A DNA stretch of 64,000 nt from Acinetobacter vivianii (GCF_014635885.1 NZ_BMDR01000005.1:248001-312000), one strand, 5' to 3'. Numbered from the stretch's first letter, positions 10,008-21,216 are shown. Notes: a model not told the origin generated them from the sequence alone. Translations and numbers: made by a program.

Positions 10008-10574
10008 ATGACAATTGCGGGTGTAGATGAAGCGGGACGTGGGCCACTTGTTGGTTCTGTCGTTGCCGCTGCCGTCATTTTAGATCCAGATAATCCGATT
10101 GAAGGTTTAAATGATTCTAAAAAGCTAACAGAAAAGAAGCGCGAAAAATTATTCTTGGAGATTCAGGAAAAGGCTTTGGCATGGTCAATTGCTGAAGCAA
10201 CCCATGCTGAAATTGATGAGTTTAATATTTTACAGGCAACTTTTCTGGCAATGCGTCGTGCGGTCGAAAACTTGCATACTCAGCCTTTAAAGGTGATTGT
10301 GGACGGTAATCAGATTCCAAAAGGAATTACGATTGCATGTGAAGCAATTGTAGGGGGGGATGCGAGTCATGCTGAGATCAGTGCAGCAAGTATTCTGGCA
10401 AAGGTCACACGTGATCGCCAGATGCAGGTGCTTGATCAGCAATATCCTGAATATGGCTTTGCCAAACATAAAGGATATCCAACCAAGGCTCATTTTGAAG
10501 CGATCGCGGCCCATGGTGTGATTGATGAACACCGCCGCAGTTATGGACCGGTTAAAAAAGCACTAGGTCTATAA
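10008..10574 (+). CDS. rnhB: Ribonuclease HII
   Basis: A 188-residue enzyme that cuts RNA in RNA-DNA hybrids and removes single ribonucleotides from DNA. The N-terminal motif [12 protein letters not shown] supplies the catalytic Asp7-Glu8. VIVDGNQIP and [16 protein letters not shown] are the other family signatures, and GYPTKAH with [13 protein letters not shown] marks the C-terminus. Length is normal. It is convergent with csrA over a shared palindromic terminator. Confidence 0.97.
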   Translation: MTIAGVDEAGRGPLVGSVVAAAVILDPDNPIEGLNDSKKLTEKKREKLFLEIQEKALAWSIAEATHAEIDEFNILQATFLAMRRAVENLHTQPLKVIVDGNQIPKGITIACEAIVGGDASHAEISAASILAKVTRDRQMQVLDQQYPEYGFAKHKGYPTKAHFEAIAAHGVIDEHRRSYGPVKKALGL

Positions 10575-10611
10575 ACAATTAAAGCGACTATTTATAGTCG
10601 CTTTAATTGTT
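10574..10611. terminator. Long perfect palindrome between rnhB and csrA
   Basis: Two perfect 17-bp arms (10574-10590 and 10595-10611; core AAAGCGACTA / TAGTCGCTTT) enclose a TTTA loop. The first base of the left arm is the last base of the rnhB stop codon. The AATT-rich ends serve as U tracts in both directions, so it is probably a bidirectional terminator. Confidence 0.8.
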
Positions 10612-10630
10612 CAGAAAAGAATTCTGCACA

Positions 10631-10894
10631 TTAACGGTTGAAGTTATTATGACGAGGGAACTCGTTATTATCTTCTTCATAAGAATGTTGATAATCTTGA
10701 TCAAGATGTTGCAGATGCTCATGCATGGCACGTTCATGTTGGATACGTTGGTAAATTTCCTCACGATGCACAGAAACTTCTTTTGGAGCATTTACACCAA
10801 TACGCACCTGATTGCCTTTTACGCCAAGCACAGTAACACTGACTTGATCCCCAATCATTAATGTTTCTCCGACACGACGGGTCAGAATCAGCAT
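10631..10894 (-). CDS. csrA: Carbon storage regulator CsrA with extended tail
   Basis: RNA-binding regulator of translation and mRNA stability that binds GGA motifs near ribosome sites. Residues 1-55 are the standard fold ([35 protein letters not shown] with the RNA-contacting R at 44). The remaining ~32 residues form a His/Asp/Asn-rich tail not found in the 61-residue E. coli protein; extended tails are known in Moraxellaceae. The ribosome site AAGGAGAT itself contains GGA, so autoregulation is plausible. It follows lysC in the usual alaS-lysC-csrA order. Confidence 0.96.
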   Translation of the reverse strand: MLILTRRVGETLMIGDQVSVTVLGVKGNQVRIGVNAPKEVSVHREEIYQRIQHERAMHEHLQHLDQDYQHSYEEDNNEFPRHNNFNR

Positions 10895-11049
10895 GTTTAT
10901 CTCCTTGCTAAACGCTTAAACTTGCGACAGGGAATTCATTGTTCGAAAGCACAGCCTAATATACAGAAAATTCTAACAGAAATATGTAAAAAACATTCTT
11001 TTTCGTAAGTTCTGTGAGAATCTTCTTAAAAACCTCAAGGCTAATATAA

Positions 11050-11091
11050 CAGAGCCACTATAAAAAAAACTATAGTGGCTCTGTTTTTTTT
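11050..11091 (+). terminator. Strong terminator facing the plus strand between lysC and csrA
   Basis: Perfect 13-bp arms (11050-11062 and 11071-11083, core GAGCCACTATA) with an A-rich loop, followed on the plus strand by eight T residues. On the minus strand, where both neighbours are transcribed, only TTATATT follows. The orientation is therefore unexpected; see findings. Confidence 0.75.
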
Positions 11092-11131
11092 CTTATTTAC
11101 TCACAAGTAAATATGTTTAAGCAGCTATTAA

Positions 11132-12412
11132 TTAAGCACGAGCACTGCTTTCGCCGTGTTCACGGTCTAGGCCAAAAGCTGTATGTAAACAACGAACTGC
11201 CAACTCAAGGTAGTTTTCTTCAATGATGACAGAAACCTTAATTTCTGATGTAGAAATCATGAGAATATTAATGCTTTCTTCAGCCAATGCAGTGAACATT
11301 TTGCTCGCTACACCTGCATGAGAGCGCATGCCAACACCCACGATTGATACTTTTACGATGTCATCACGCGTTACAACTTCACAACCTTCAATGCTGTTTG
11401 CCGTTTGGTCTAAAATCGCTTTCGCTTTCGCCAAGTCATTGCGGTTTACAGTGAAAGTGAAATCAGTTGTACCATCTTCTTCAACATTCTGGATAATCAT
11501 ATCCACTTCAATGTTGGCATTACTGATTGGCGACAAGATTTTAGATGCAATACCTGGCTCATCAGGAACACCCAAAATTGTTAATTTTGCTTCGTCACGG
11601 TTAAATGCAATACCTGCAATGATTGGTTGTTCCATATCGTCTTCTGCCTCAGTCGTAATTAGTGTGCCTACGTTTTGTTTGAAATCTTCATCAAATGCGC
11701 CATCATTTTCATTATCAAAGCTTGATAATACGCGTAATGGAACTTGATATTTGCCTGCGAATTCAACAGAGCGAATTTGTAAAACTTTTGAACCTAAAGA
11801 TGCCATTTCAAGCATTTCTTCAAAAGAGATACGGTCGACTTTTTTCGCTTTAGGCGCTACACGTGGGTCAGTGGTATAAACACCATCCACATCGGTATAG
11901 ATTTGGCATTCATCTGCTTTTAGTGCGGCTGCAAGCGCAACACCAGAAGTATCAGAACCACCGCGACCTAGCGTCGTGATATTGCCATTGGCATCATAAC
12001 CCTGGAAGCCAGCAACAACGATTACACGACCTGCATCTAAATCAGCCGTCATCACATCGGTATCAATTGACTCAATACGTGCTTTGGTAAACGCGCTATC
12101 TGTTTTAATACCAACCTGACGACCTGTATATGATTTAGCTTCTACACCAATTGAATTAAGTGCCATAGCTAACATGGAAATCGTTACTTGTTCACCCGTT
12201 GACACCATTTGATCTAATTCACGTGGGTCAGGGGTGCTGGTAATGGCTTTGGCAAGCGCAAGTAAGCGGTTGGTTTCACCACTCATTGCAGATACAACCA
12301 CGACCACCTTGTGACCATGATCATGCCAGCGCTTGACACGACGAGCAACATTTAAAATGCGCTCAGGAGTACCCATAGAGGTACCGCCATATTTTTGAAC
12401 GATTAATGCCAT
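11132..12412 (-). CDS. lysC: Aspartokinase
   Basis: Phosphorylates aspartate in the first step to lysine, threonine, methionine and diaminopimelate. The N-terminal kinase domain carries KYGGTSMG (residues 7-14), VVSAMSGETNRLL, and GRGGSDTSGVALAAAL near 151. Two ACT domains after about residue 265 (GIASKILSPISNANIEVDMI and HAGVASKMFTALAEESINI) mark the feedback-regulated single-function type. 426 residues is slightly longer than the usual ~410. It follows alaS by 66 bp with no clear terminator between them. Confidence 0.97.
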   Translation of the reverse strand: MALIVQKYGGTSMGTPERILNVARRVKRWHDHGHKVVVVVSAMSGETNRLLALAKAITSTPDPRELDQMVSTGEQVTISMLAMALNSIGVEAKSYTGRQVGIKTDSAFTKARIESIDTDVMTADLDAGRVIVVAGFQGYDANGNITTLGRGGSDTSGVALAAALKADECQIYTDVDGVYTTDPRVAPKAKKVDRISFEEMLEMASLGSKVLQIRSVEFAGKYQVPLRVLSSFDNENDGAFDEDFKQNVGTLITTEAEDDMEQPIIAGIAFNRDEAKLTILGVPDEPGIASKILSPISNANIEVDMIIQNVEEDGTTDFTFTVNRNDLAKAKAILDQTANSIEGCEVVTRDDIVKVSIVGVGMRSHAGVASKMFTALAEESINILMISTSEIKVSVIIEENYLELAVRCLHTAFGLDREHGESSARA

Positions 12413-12431
12413 AGTTGTTCCATATAAGCCA

Positions 12432-12455
12432 TGACCCTGAGAGGCATCAGGGTCA
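12432..12455 (-). other. Intercistronic hairpin between alaS and lysC
   Basis: TGACCCTGA and TCAGGGTCA form a perfect 9-bp stem around a 6-nt loop, 20 bp before the lysC start on the minus strand. There is no T tract, so it is not a standard terminator. It may stabilise or process the alaS-lysC mRNA. Confidence 0.5.
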
Positions 12456-12478
12456 GTTACACAAAAGTGAAGTTTTGT

Positions 12479-15154
12479 TTATTGCTCAAGCCAAGCAGGC
12501 AATGCTGCGATGACTTGATCAAACTTCTCGTTAAGTGGCGCGCCACCTTGTGCTAAGTCAGGTTTACCACCACCTTTACCACCCAGCTCTTGAGCCAAGT
12601 GTTTGATGATGTCACCTGCTTTTAGAGTTGCAGCATATTGTTTAGCGACAGAGGCGATTAAACTCACTTTATCGCCATCAACACCAGCTAAAATAATGAC
12701 TGCATCTTCCAATTTTGATTTTACGCTGTCATGTAGATTGCGTAATGATTTGGCATCCAAACCTTGTACAGCTGTAATTAACGTTTGACGACCAGCAATT
12801 TCTTTCACTTGATCCAGTAAGTCAGCAGCCTGGAAGCTTGCTAATTTCTGATTCAATTGTTCGATTTGCTTTTGTAGACTAGAAGCAGTTTCAACAATCG
12901 CTTCAACTTTCTCAACAGTTTGATCTTTCTGTGCTTTTAACAAGCCATTGATCGTCTGGATATCTGTTTCAGCTTTTTGAACTACTTCAAGTGCTTTAGT
13001 GCCAGTCACTGCTTCAATACGACGAACGCCCGCAGCTACGCCACCTTCAGAAGTGATTTTGAATAAGCCAATATCACCTGTGCGCTTAACGTGAATACCG
13101 CCACAAAGTTCGATCGAGAAGTTTTTCTCTTCAATGACTGAACCCATCGACAATACACGAACTTCTTCACCATACTTTTCACCGAACAGCATCATTGCGC
13201 CTTTGGCTTTTGCTGTGTCGATATCAAGCAGTTCAGTAGTTACCGCAGTATTTGCAATCACTTCAGCATTGACTAAACGTTCAATCTGTTGCAATTGTTC
13301 AAATGAAACAGGTTGGTCATTGGCAAAGTCAAAACGTAAAACGTCACTTGCAACCAAAGAACCTTTTTGTTGAACATGCTCACCAAGAATCTGGCGTAAA
13401 GCTGCATGTAAAAGGTGAGTTGCTGAGTGGTTACGCGCTGTTGCAGCACGGATGTCTGCTTTAACCGTTGCTTCAACATTTTGAGCTGCTTTGAGGCTAC
13501 CCATGGTCACGATACCTTGATGGACAAAAGCACCACCAGATTTTTTAGTATCTTGTACTTCGAAGATACCTGTATCGTTTTTGAAGATACCAGTGTCACC
13601 AATCTGACCACCGCTTTCTGCATAGAAAGGGGTTTGGTTTAGAACGATAAGTGCTTCGTCACCTTCGTTGATTTCATCAACCTGAACGCCATCTTTGTAG
13701 ATCGCAACAATTTGACCTTGGCCTTGAGTTGCATCGTAGCCATCAAACTGAGTTTCGCCTTCAACTTTTACAATGCTGTTATAGTCAACTGCGAATTTAC
13801 CTGCATCACGTGCGCGTTGACGCTGTGCAGCCATTTCAACTTCGAAGCCAGCTTCATCAATCGTAAGATCACGTTCACGTGCGATATCAGCGGTTAAATC
13901 TGTTGGGAAACCATAAGTATCATAAAGTTTAAATACAGTTTCACCAGGAATCACATTGCCTTTCAGTTGAGCCAACTCACCTTCAAGTAATTTCAGGCCT
14001 TGCTCAAGTGTTTTCGCAAATTGCTCTTCTTCTTTAAGTAGTTGCGCTTCGATACGTGCTTGCTGTGCAGCAAGTTCGGGATAAGCATCGCCCATCACTT
14101 CAATTAGCGGTTGCAACATCTTGTAGAAGAATGAACCTGTTGCGCCCAATTTGTTGCCATGACGCACTGCACGACGAATGATACGACGCAACACATAACC
14201 ACGACCTTCATTTGAAGGGTTAACACCGTCAGCAATCAAGAATGAGCATGAACGTGCATGGTCTGCAATCACTTTTAAAGAAGCAGGGTATTCAACTGGT
14301 TTATTTTGAGCTTTCGCTTCAGCTTCAATTGCAGTGGAATCCAAACCAATGATTTCAGCCGCTGCTTTTAATAAGTGTTGGAACAAATCAATTTCATAGT
14401 TTGAATTGACATGTTGCAATACAGCAGAAATACGCTCCAAGCCCATACCTGTATCTACAGATGGTGCTGGAAGAGGGTGCATTACACCATCCGCAGTACG
14501 GTTGAACTGCATGAAAACGTTGTTCCAGATTTCGATGAAACGATCGCCATCTTCTTCAGGTGAACCCGGTAAGCCACCCCAGATATGATCGCCATGGTCA
14601 TAGAAGATTTCAGAACAAGGACCACATGGGCCTGTATCACCCATTGCCCAGAAGTTGTCTGATGCGTACTGTCCGCCTTTATTGTCACCAATACGGATAA
14701 TACGATCTGCGTCTAGACCGATTTCTTTATTCCAGATATCAAACGCTTCATCATCAGTGTGATAAACCGTGACATATAAACGATCTTTAGGTAAACCTAA
14801 CCATTGCTCACTGGTCAAGAATTCCCACGCAAATTTAAGCGCGTTTTGTTTGAAATAATCACCGAAAGAGAAGTTACCTAACATTTCAAAGAAGGTATGG
14901 TGACGTGCGGTATAACCGACATTGTCGAGGTCATTGTGTTTACCGCCAGCGCGGACACACTTTTGTGATGAAACGGCACGTACATAGTCGCGTTTTTCTA
15001 GACCTAAGAAACAATCTTTAAACTGGTTCATACCAGCATTGGTAAACAGCAAAGTTGGGTCGTTGGCGGGAACGAGAGAACTCGAAGCGACACGTGTATG
15101 CCCTTGCGATTCGAAATAACGCAAAAATGCTTCACGGATTTCAGCTGATGTCAT
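12479..15154 (-). CDS. alaS: Alanyl-tRNA synthetase
   Basis: Charges tRNA-Ala and edits mischarged Ser and Gly. The N-terminal catalytic core has [23 protein letters not shown]; the editing domain has [13 protein letters not shown] and [13 protein letters not shown] (Zn ligands); the C-terminal part is the coiled-coil plus C-Ala domain ending near [15 protein letters not shown] chose the ATG at 15154 ([14 protein letters not shown]), the conserved family start. A TTG at 15175 lies 21 bp upstream in frame with GGAG only 4 bp before it, so a slightly longer protein is possible. Confidence 0.97.
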   Translation of the reverse strand: MTSAEIREAFLRYFESQGHTRVASSSLVPANDPTLLFTNAGMNQFKDCFLGLEKRDYVRAVSSQKCVRAGGKHNDLDNVGYTARHHTFFEMLGNFSFGDYFKQNALKFAWEFLTSEQWLGLPKDRLYVTVYHTDDEAFDIWNKEIGLDADRIIRIGDNKGGQYASDNFWAMGDTGPCGPCSEIFYDHGDHIWGGLPGSPEEDGDRFIEIWNNVFMQFNRTADGVMHPLPAPSVDTGMGLERISAVLQHVNSNYEIDLFQHLLKAAAEIIGLDSTAIEAEAKAQNKPVEYPASLKVIADHARSCSFLIADGVNPSNEGRGYVLRRIIRRAVRHGNKLGATGSFFYKMLQPLIEVMGDAYPELAAQQARIEAQLLKEEEQFAKTLEQGLKLLEGELAQLKGNVIPGETVFKLYDTYGFPTDLTADIARERDLTIDEAGFEVEMAAQRQRARDAGKFAVDYNSIVKVEGETQFDGYDATQGQGQIVAIYKDGVQVDEINEGDEALIVLNQTPFYAESGGQIGDTGIFKNDTGIFEVQDTKKSGGAFVHQGIVTMGSLKAAQNVEATVKADIRAATARNHSATHLLHAALRQILGEHVQQKGSLVASDVLRFDFANDQPVSFEQLQQIERLVNAEVIANTAVTTELLDIDTAKAKGAMMLFGEKYGEEVRVLSMGSVIEEKNFSIELCGGIHVKRTGDIGLFKITSEGGVAAGVRRIEAVTGTKALEVVQKAETDIQTINGLLKAQKDQTVEKVEAIVETASSLQKQIEQLNQKLASFQAADLLDQVKEIAGRQTLITAVQGLDAKSLRNLHDSVKSKLEDAVIILAGVDGDKVSLIASVAKQYAATLKAGDIIKHLAQELGGKGGGKPDLAQGGAPLNEKFDQVIAALPAWLEQ

Positions 15155-15426
15155 AAAGCGAGTACTCACAACCAAGACACTCCATAATTTTGAATTTGGC
15201 TATATGCAATAAGGTACGTTGTTTTTAACGTTTTACAATCGAACCCATTGCGTGGCATAGATTTTAAAAGTGCTAAATTATAACGGAAAATACCCGCCTC
15301 ACCAACGATTTTACAAGCAATATCATATAAAACTGTGTTTAAGCTAAAAATCTATATTCAATAGGGCAACTGATGTTTTACCATATAGCACAGAAAAGAT
15401 GATGTTTTTATGAATAAGGACGCTAC

Positions 15427-16455
15427 ATGCAACGTATCGCTATCAATGGATTTGGTCGAATTGGCCGGAATGTATTACGTGCATGGTTTGAAAGTCCTAA
15501 ACAGTTTCAATTTGAAATCGTTGCAATTAATGATGTGGCTGATGTCCAGACGCTGGTGCATTTATTTAAGTACGATACCACGCATGGTCGCTTTGCTGGG
15601 CAAGTTGAAATTCTGATTGAAAATGAATGTATTTTTCTGAACATTCAGTCCAATCAACGCCAATTAAAATTACAAGTTCTGAAACAAGAGCAGCCCGAAT
15701 TACTGCCTTGGGCGGATTTAAATATTGATGTAGTACTGGAATGTACAGGTCTATTCCGTTCACGTGCCGATGCAACCCGTCATGTCGAAGCAGGTGCGAA
15801 GCGAGTCATTATTGGTGCTGCGCCTTTTGACTCAGTTGATGCTGCAATTGTCTATGGTGTGAACCATAATGAAGTCAAAGCAAGCGATCAGATTATTTCC
15901 AGCGTGTCGTGTACCACCCAAGCTTTAGTTCCGCTGGTTAAAATCATTGATGATGCCTTTGGTATTGATACTGCATTAATGACAGAAATCCATGCAGTCA
16001 CAGCCGATCAATCAGTATTAGATCATGCGCATCGGGATTTACGTCGTGCGCGTGCCTCTGGGCAAAATATTATTCCGACGACCTCAAGTGCTTTAGGCGC
16101 GTTAAAACAGGTCATGCCAAAAATGGAAGACCGTATTGATGGTTATTCAATTCGTGTACCGACCATTAATGTCGCAGCGATTGATTTAACTTTTGTTTCG
16201 CACTCACCCATTACCGTGCATAAAGTTAATGAAGTACTGACTAAAGCGGCTCAGTTTGATTATGCACAGATTATGCAAGTAACAGATGAGGATTTGGTTT
16301 CGAGTGACTTTAATCATTCACCTTATTCTTTAATTGTTGATTTAACGCAGACGATGGTGGTGGGGCACCAAGCGAAAGTTTTTGCGTGGTATGATAATGA
16401 GTGGGGTTATGCAAATCGTTTACTGGATTTGTGTGAATCATTTTGTGATGAATAA
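15427..16455 (+). CDS. GAPDH / erythrose-4-phosphate dehydrogenase family protein
   Basis: A 342-residue NAD-dependent aldehyde dehydrogenase of the GAPDH fold. It has the Rossmann start INGFGRIGRN, ECTGLFRSR near 105, nucleophile Cys162 and His189 (EIHAVTADQ). YDTTHGRF and SSDFNHSPYSLIVD resemble Epd more than Gap; Epd oxidises erythrose-4-phosphate toward pyridoxal phosphate. The active-site loop is SVSCTTQA, where the family normally has NASCTTNC. Gap versus Epd activity therefore cannot be fixed from sequence. Start supported by AAGGA 8 bp upstream. The next gene follows after 37 bp. Confidence 0.85.
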   Translation: MQRIAINGFGRIGRNVLRAWFESPKQFQFEIVAINDVADVQTLVHLFKYDTTHGRFAGQVEILIENECIFLNIQSNQRQLKLQVLKQEQPELLPWADLNIDVVLECTGLFRSRADATRHVEAGAKRVIIGAAPFDSVDAAIVYGVNHNEVKASDQIISSVSCTTQALVPLVKIIDDAFGIDTALMTEIHAVTADQSVLDHAHRDLRRARASGQNIIPTTSSALGALKQVMPKMEDRIDGYSIRVPTINVAAIDLTFVSHSPITVHKVNEVLTKAAQFDYAQIMQVTDEDLVSSDFNHSPYSLIVDLTQTMVVGHQAKVFAWYDNEWGYANRLLDLCESFCDE

Positions 16456-16492
16456 CATTTAAGAACAGATAATAAATAATTCGGAGCAACGG

Positions 16493-16810
16493 ATGACATT
16501 TATATTGATTTGGGGTTTTCTGCTGCTTTTATTAGGGGCAGTGATATTTTTATTCTGGTTTCAGTTTAAAAGTACCGAAGTTCAACAACCTGCTGATATT
16601 CAGATCGTACAACTTGAGGAAAAAGTAGTGCATTTGGAGTTACATCTCAAAAAGAGTCTGGAAATCATGCAGGATCTTGCCAAAAAAATGCATGTACAAC
16701 AGGAAGTACTTGATCGAACGGTGGCAAATATTGCGGCATTAGAAAAGCAGAATGTTGAATTGGTGAATGTGTTAGAAATAATGGTTAAAGGTAGTAACAA
16801 GAGCCATTAA
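16493..16810 (+). CDS. Membrane-anchored coiled-coil protein, 105 aa
   Basis: A single N-terminal transmembrane helix (FILIWGFLLLLLGAVIFLFWF) is followed by about 75 residues with heptad-like Leu/Val spacing (LEEKVVHLELHLKKSLEIM). The protein is thus a membrane-tethered coiled coil. It starts 37 bp after the GAPDH-like gene with GGAGC ahead of the ATG, so the two may share a transcript. No family was recognised. Confidence 0.65.
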   Translation: MTFILIWGFLLLLLGAVIFLFWFQFKSTEVQQPADIQIVQLEEKVVHLELHLKKSLEIMQDLAKKMHVQQEVLDRTVANIAALEKQNVELVNVLEIMVKGSNKSH

Positions 16811-16879
16811 AATACATTTTGTATTATATGGTTGATTTATATAATATGATTTTCATAACAAATAATATGAAGTGATTTT

Positions 16880-17947
16880 ATGAAGTGGAATTTTAAAAAG
16901 AAGGGTATTTGTATTATCGCAACGAGTCTGGTGTTATCGGCTTGTGGCGGTGGGGGCTCTGGTCACAGTGACGAATCTAAAGTTGAAGAAAAACCAACTC
17001 AGGAAGATGGGCTTTACCAAGTTTATTATCAGGCACCAAGAGTTTCTGACCATATTATTGAAGACTATTTTGAGATAACAAACTATTCTATTAAGAATAA
17101 TCAGATTAATTTCAATAAGTCACATAATGAGCCTTTAGACCAGAAGATATTGACTGAAACAAAAGTGATAGAAAAAGGTACGCCACAATCGAATGTCGTT
17201 AAACGGCTATCTTCTACGCAATGGCTTTATGAACGGACACCTGAACTTAAGCAGAATTTAAACTTTCAATTAGTAAAATTAGAAGGTCAAAATATTTTTG
17301 ATCGCGTAATGCCAGGTTATAGAGATCATTTTGATTTAACAGCGAATCCTGATCGACTTGACCAGAATTTAATTAAATTTTATTCGACCTATAAAAACGC
17401 TGTATTTCCTAAAGGTAGCTATTGTTATCGTCTAAAAGAGACCCAGTGGAATCAGGCTTATCTTGAGTCAGATTTTTCATTTTCTTATTTTTCATCTTTT
17501 AATGAGCAGAAGCGACAAATTGTCGATCTATATAATGGTCTAGGTGAAGATAAAAAATATTTTAAACTTTTAGATACCCAATGGCATGGCTATAACGTCA
17601 TTGCATTAGAAAATTTAGAGACGGTTGAAACATACAGTAGATTAGGGAATAGCCAAAATCAAAGTACAAATAGCCAATTCATTTCAGGCCAGTTATGGGA
17701 TGCTGATAAGCATTTAGCCTATGAGAAAAGTCATCCTTATCAAGGTGGAGATTCTCCAATTGATTTATGGATGAAGCAAAATCAACGTCTAAATAATGCC
17801 AAATTAGAGAACGGCTGTTTTGCATTCAATACTCAGGCTGTTGATGCAATCAAAAAATTGAATTTGATCAACTGGAAACAGGGCGATAGTTCAGATGTTG
17901 GGCAGTTCTTTGGAACAAGAACATGGACTTACACAATCAATGAGTAA
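16880..17947 (+). CDS. Putative lipoprotein, 355 aa
   Basis: The signal peptide has a lipobox (VLSAC, Cys near residue 22) followed by GGGGSG, a Gly-rich linker common in Acinetobacter lipoproteins. The mature part is polar and Asn/Gln-rich with a few Cys (SYCYRLKE, NGCFAFNT). No domain was recognised. It lacks the two-Cys module of the lipoproteins at 1-651 and 21424-22377. It is probably envelope-exposed; function unknown. Confidence 0.75.
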   Translation: MKWNFKKKGICIIATSLVLSACGGGGSGHSDESKVEEKPTQEDGLYQVYYQAPRVSDHIIEDYFEITNYSIKNNQINFNKSHNEPLDQKILTETKVIEKGTPQSNVVKRLSSTQWLYERTPELKQNLNFQLVKLEGQNIFDRVMPGYRDHFDLTANPDRLDQNLIKFYSTYKNAVFPKGSYCYRLKETQWNQAYLESDFSFSYFSSFNEQKRQIVDLYNGLGEDKKYFKLLDTQWHGYNVIALENLETVETYSRLGNSQNQSTNSQFISGQLWDADKHLAYEKSHPYQGGDSPIDLWMKQNQRLNNAKLENGCFAFNTQAVDAIKKLNLINWKQGDSSDVGQFFGTRTWTYTINE

Positions 17948-18001
17948 CTTCAATCTATTGAATCTATTCGTTAATTTTATATGCAAGTCTATATAAACAG
18001 A

Positions 18002-18025
18002 GCATAAAACTATGAAGTTTTATGC
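18002..18025 (+). other. Perfect hairpin in the hisZ upstream region
   Basis: GCATAAAACT (18002-18011) and AGTTTTATGC (18016-18025) with loop ATGA form a 10-bp stem. Further short stems follow: CGAAG/CTTCG at 18031-18055 and TGTGGA/TCCACA at 18112-18127. Together with the terminator at 18071 they make the 200-bp hisZ leader unusually structured. Confidence 0.5.
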
Positions 18026-18071
18026 AAATTCGAAGGTGCATCACATAAATCTTCGTGCTACACTACGCTGA
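18012..18071 (+). CDS. Possible leader peptide before hisZ, 19 aa, with two adjacent His codons
   Basis: A 20-codon frame (ATG at 18012, TGA at 18069-18071) encodes a peptide with VHHI in the middle. Its stop codon touches the intrinsic terminator at 18071-18095. A weak AGAG lies 9 bp before the ATG. The arrangement resembles an amino-acid attenuator, but two His codons are few and the frame could be chance. Confidence 0.2.
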   Translation: MKFYANSKVHHINLRATLR

Positions 18072-18095
18072 ATCGGGCATTCACCCGATTTTTTT
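18071..18095 (+). terminator. Terminator upstream of hisZ
   Basis: AATCGGG (18071-18077) pairs with CCCGATT (18084-18090) around a 6-nt loop and is followed by five T residues. It may simply end the lipoprotein mRNA, or act as an attenuator in the hisZ leader. Confidence 0.85.
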
Positions 18096-18151
18096 ATGTG
18101 GTTGCTTTTTGTGTGGATGCCTCCACATTGAACAGATTTTAGGTTTGGAAC

Positions 18152-19318
18152 ATGACCATTTCAGAGACATGGTTGCTCCCTGACGGGGTAGCAGATGTAT
18201 TGCCCGAACAAGCGCAAGTTGTTGAAACGTTGCGTCGAGAAGCGTTAGATTTCCTCGCAGTTCGAGGTTATCAATTGGTGTATACGCCATTTATTGAATA
18301 CATTGAATCGTTGTCTTTACTTTCAGAATCTAATCAAGATTTAGATTTAGTTACTTTCAAGGTAATTGACCAACTGTCTGGCCGTTTACTCGGCGTTCGT
18401 GCGGATATGACACCGCAAGTTGCACGTATCGATGCCCATGTACGCCCGGTTGAAGGTGTGGCACGTTATTGCTATGCAGGTTCAGTCTTGCATACTAAAC
18501 CACAGAATTTTAATGCAACACGTGCGCCTTTACAGTTAGGTGCAGAGTTGTATGGTCATGACAGCATCGAAGCTGATGTTGAAATGGTCAATGTGATGCT
18601 GGCTTTAATTCAGCACACACATACGCTTGAATGTGCGCATTTAGATCTGGGCCATGTCGGTTTATTCCGTAGTCTGGTGAAACATGCGGGTCTGAATAAA
18701 AACACCGAAAGTGAACTTTCTGATTTATATCAGCGTAAGGCATTACCTGAGCTTGAAGAATTTACCCAAGATTTAGCGATGGGTACGGACTTTTATGCAT
18801 TAGGTCGCTATGCAAGTGATCTGGATGCATTACAAGCACATTTAAGCCAAGAAATTTTAAATGATGTTGATTTCAAGATTGCGTTTGATGCATTGAAAAC
18901 AACATTAGCGCAAATCCAGTCAAGCTGGCCAAATCTGAATGTGGGTGTTGACGTGGTTGAACTACGTAGTTACCACTATCACACGGGCTTGATGTATGCC
19001 ATTTATGCACCAAATCGTGCTGCGCCACTGGCTCAAGGTGGACGTTATGATGGTATTGGTGAACACTTTGGTCGTGCGCGTCCAGCAACAGGTTTCAGTT
19101 GTGACTTATATGCTTTAGGTGCAACACAGTTTGTTGAAATTGAAACTGTCGTCGCGCCAAAAGGCAATCAACAGGATTTATTAAATGCAATTGTAGATGC
19201 GCGTAGCCAAGGTTTACGTGTGGTGCAATTGTTAGGTAATGATGATTTAAGCTCGGTACCATATGCGACCCATCAGATGGTGTCTCAAAATGGTCAGTGG
19301 GTAATTGAAAAGATTTAA
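18152..19318 (+). CDS. hisZ: ATP phosphoribosyltransferase regulatory subunit HisZ
   Basis: A histidyl-tRNA synthetase paralogue without tRNA-charging activity that activates and confers His feedback on short-form HisG in the first step of histidine synthesis. The 388 residues show class II synthetase motifs (LPDGVADVLPEQA, FKVIDQLSGRLLGVRADMTPQVARI, and GGRYDGIGEHFGRARPATGF). The tRNA-binding C-terminal domain of true HisRS is absent, as expected. It lies 58 bp upstream of purA in the usual gammaproteobacterial order. Confidence 0.95.
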   Translation: MTISETWLLPDGVADVLPEQAQVVETLRREALDFLAVRGYQLVYTPFIEYIESLSLLSESNQDLDLVTFKVIDQLSGRLLGVRADMTPQVARIDAHVRPVEGVARYCYAGSVLHTKPQNFNATRAPLQLGAELYGHDSIEADVEMVNVMLALIQHTHTLECAHLDLGHVGLFRSLVKHAGLNKNTESELSDLYQRKALPELEEFTQDLAMGTDFYALGRYASDLDALQAHLSQEILNDVDFKIAFDALKTTLAQIQSSWPNLNVGVDVVELRSYHYHTGLMYAIYAPNRAAPLAQGGRYDGIGEHFGRARPATGFSCDLYALGATQFVEIETVVAPKGNQQDLLNAIVDARSQGLRVVQLLGNDDLSSVPYATHQMVSQNGQWVIEKI

Positions 19319-19361
19319 TTGCCAAGTATTTAAGACTTGGTTTCCAATTTTAACAGCATGA

Positions 19362-20696
<1,335 letters not shown>

Positions 20697-20710
20697 GCTG
20701 AGTTGGTGAC

Positions 20711-20743
20711 AAAAAAGCTCTCATGAATTTGAGAGCTTTTTTT
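20711..20743 (+). terminator. Terminator after purA
   Basis: AAAAAGCTCTCA and TGAGAGCTTTTT form a 12-bp stem around a 6-nt loop, with extra T residues following. Confidence 0.9.
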
Positions 20744-20774
20744 ATGAGAAAATTTCAGAAGAATAAGAGCCAAT

Positions 20775-21092
20775 ATGACTTTAAAACTAATTGCAGAAGA
20801 CTTTATTCAACCCGAACACACTGATGCAGTTTTACCGCTGTATCAAGAGCTTGTCGAAAAGACCAGAACGGAAGCAGGATGTATCGCTTACGACCTTTAC
20901 CATGATCATAAGCAGAAAGGGCATTTTGTCTTTATTGAAGAATGGGTCGATCGGGCTGCACTGGATTTACATGTACAGTCTGAGCATTTTCAGCGCTTAG
21001 TGCCTCAAATTGATCAATATCAAACACAAACCGGACGTTTTACGCATCTACATCGTTTTGAGACCTTGTTTGAGCATCAAGATGATCAGTAA
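20775..21092 (+). CDS. Antibiotic biosynthesis monooxygenase (ABM) domain protein
   Basis: A 105-residue single-domain protein of the dimeric alpha-beta barrel type. Family features are ELVEKTRTEAGCIAYDLYHD, FVFIEEWVDRAALDLH and HLQSEHF-like spacing near residue 75. Relatives such as YgiN act on quinols without cofactor, and others detoxify small electrophiles; the substrate here is unknown. It stands alone after the purA terminator. Confidence 0.85.
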   Translation: MTLKLIAEDFIQPEHTDAVLPLYQELVEKTRTEAGCIAYDLYHDHKQKGHFVFIEEWVDRAALDLHVQSEHFQRLVPQIDQYQTQTGRFTHLHRFETLFEHQDDQ

Positions 21093-21216
21093 TATCGCTT
21101 TGATCTAGAAAATTGTGATAGCAAAAAATCAGCTTTGGATTCCAGACTTTGTTATTTCACAGCCTTAAAAATCCTCGTTATATTAGCTTTACGTTCAAAT
21201 AAAGAGGGTTTTAACT

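Noticed and set aside
15155..15175. TTG start for alaS adding seven residues
   Set aside because: The Shine-Dalgarno-like GGAG is only 4 bp away, and the conserved family start is the internal ATG at 15154.
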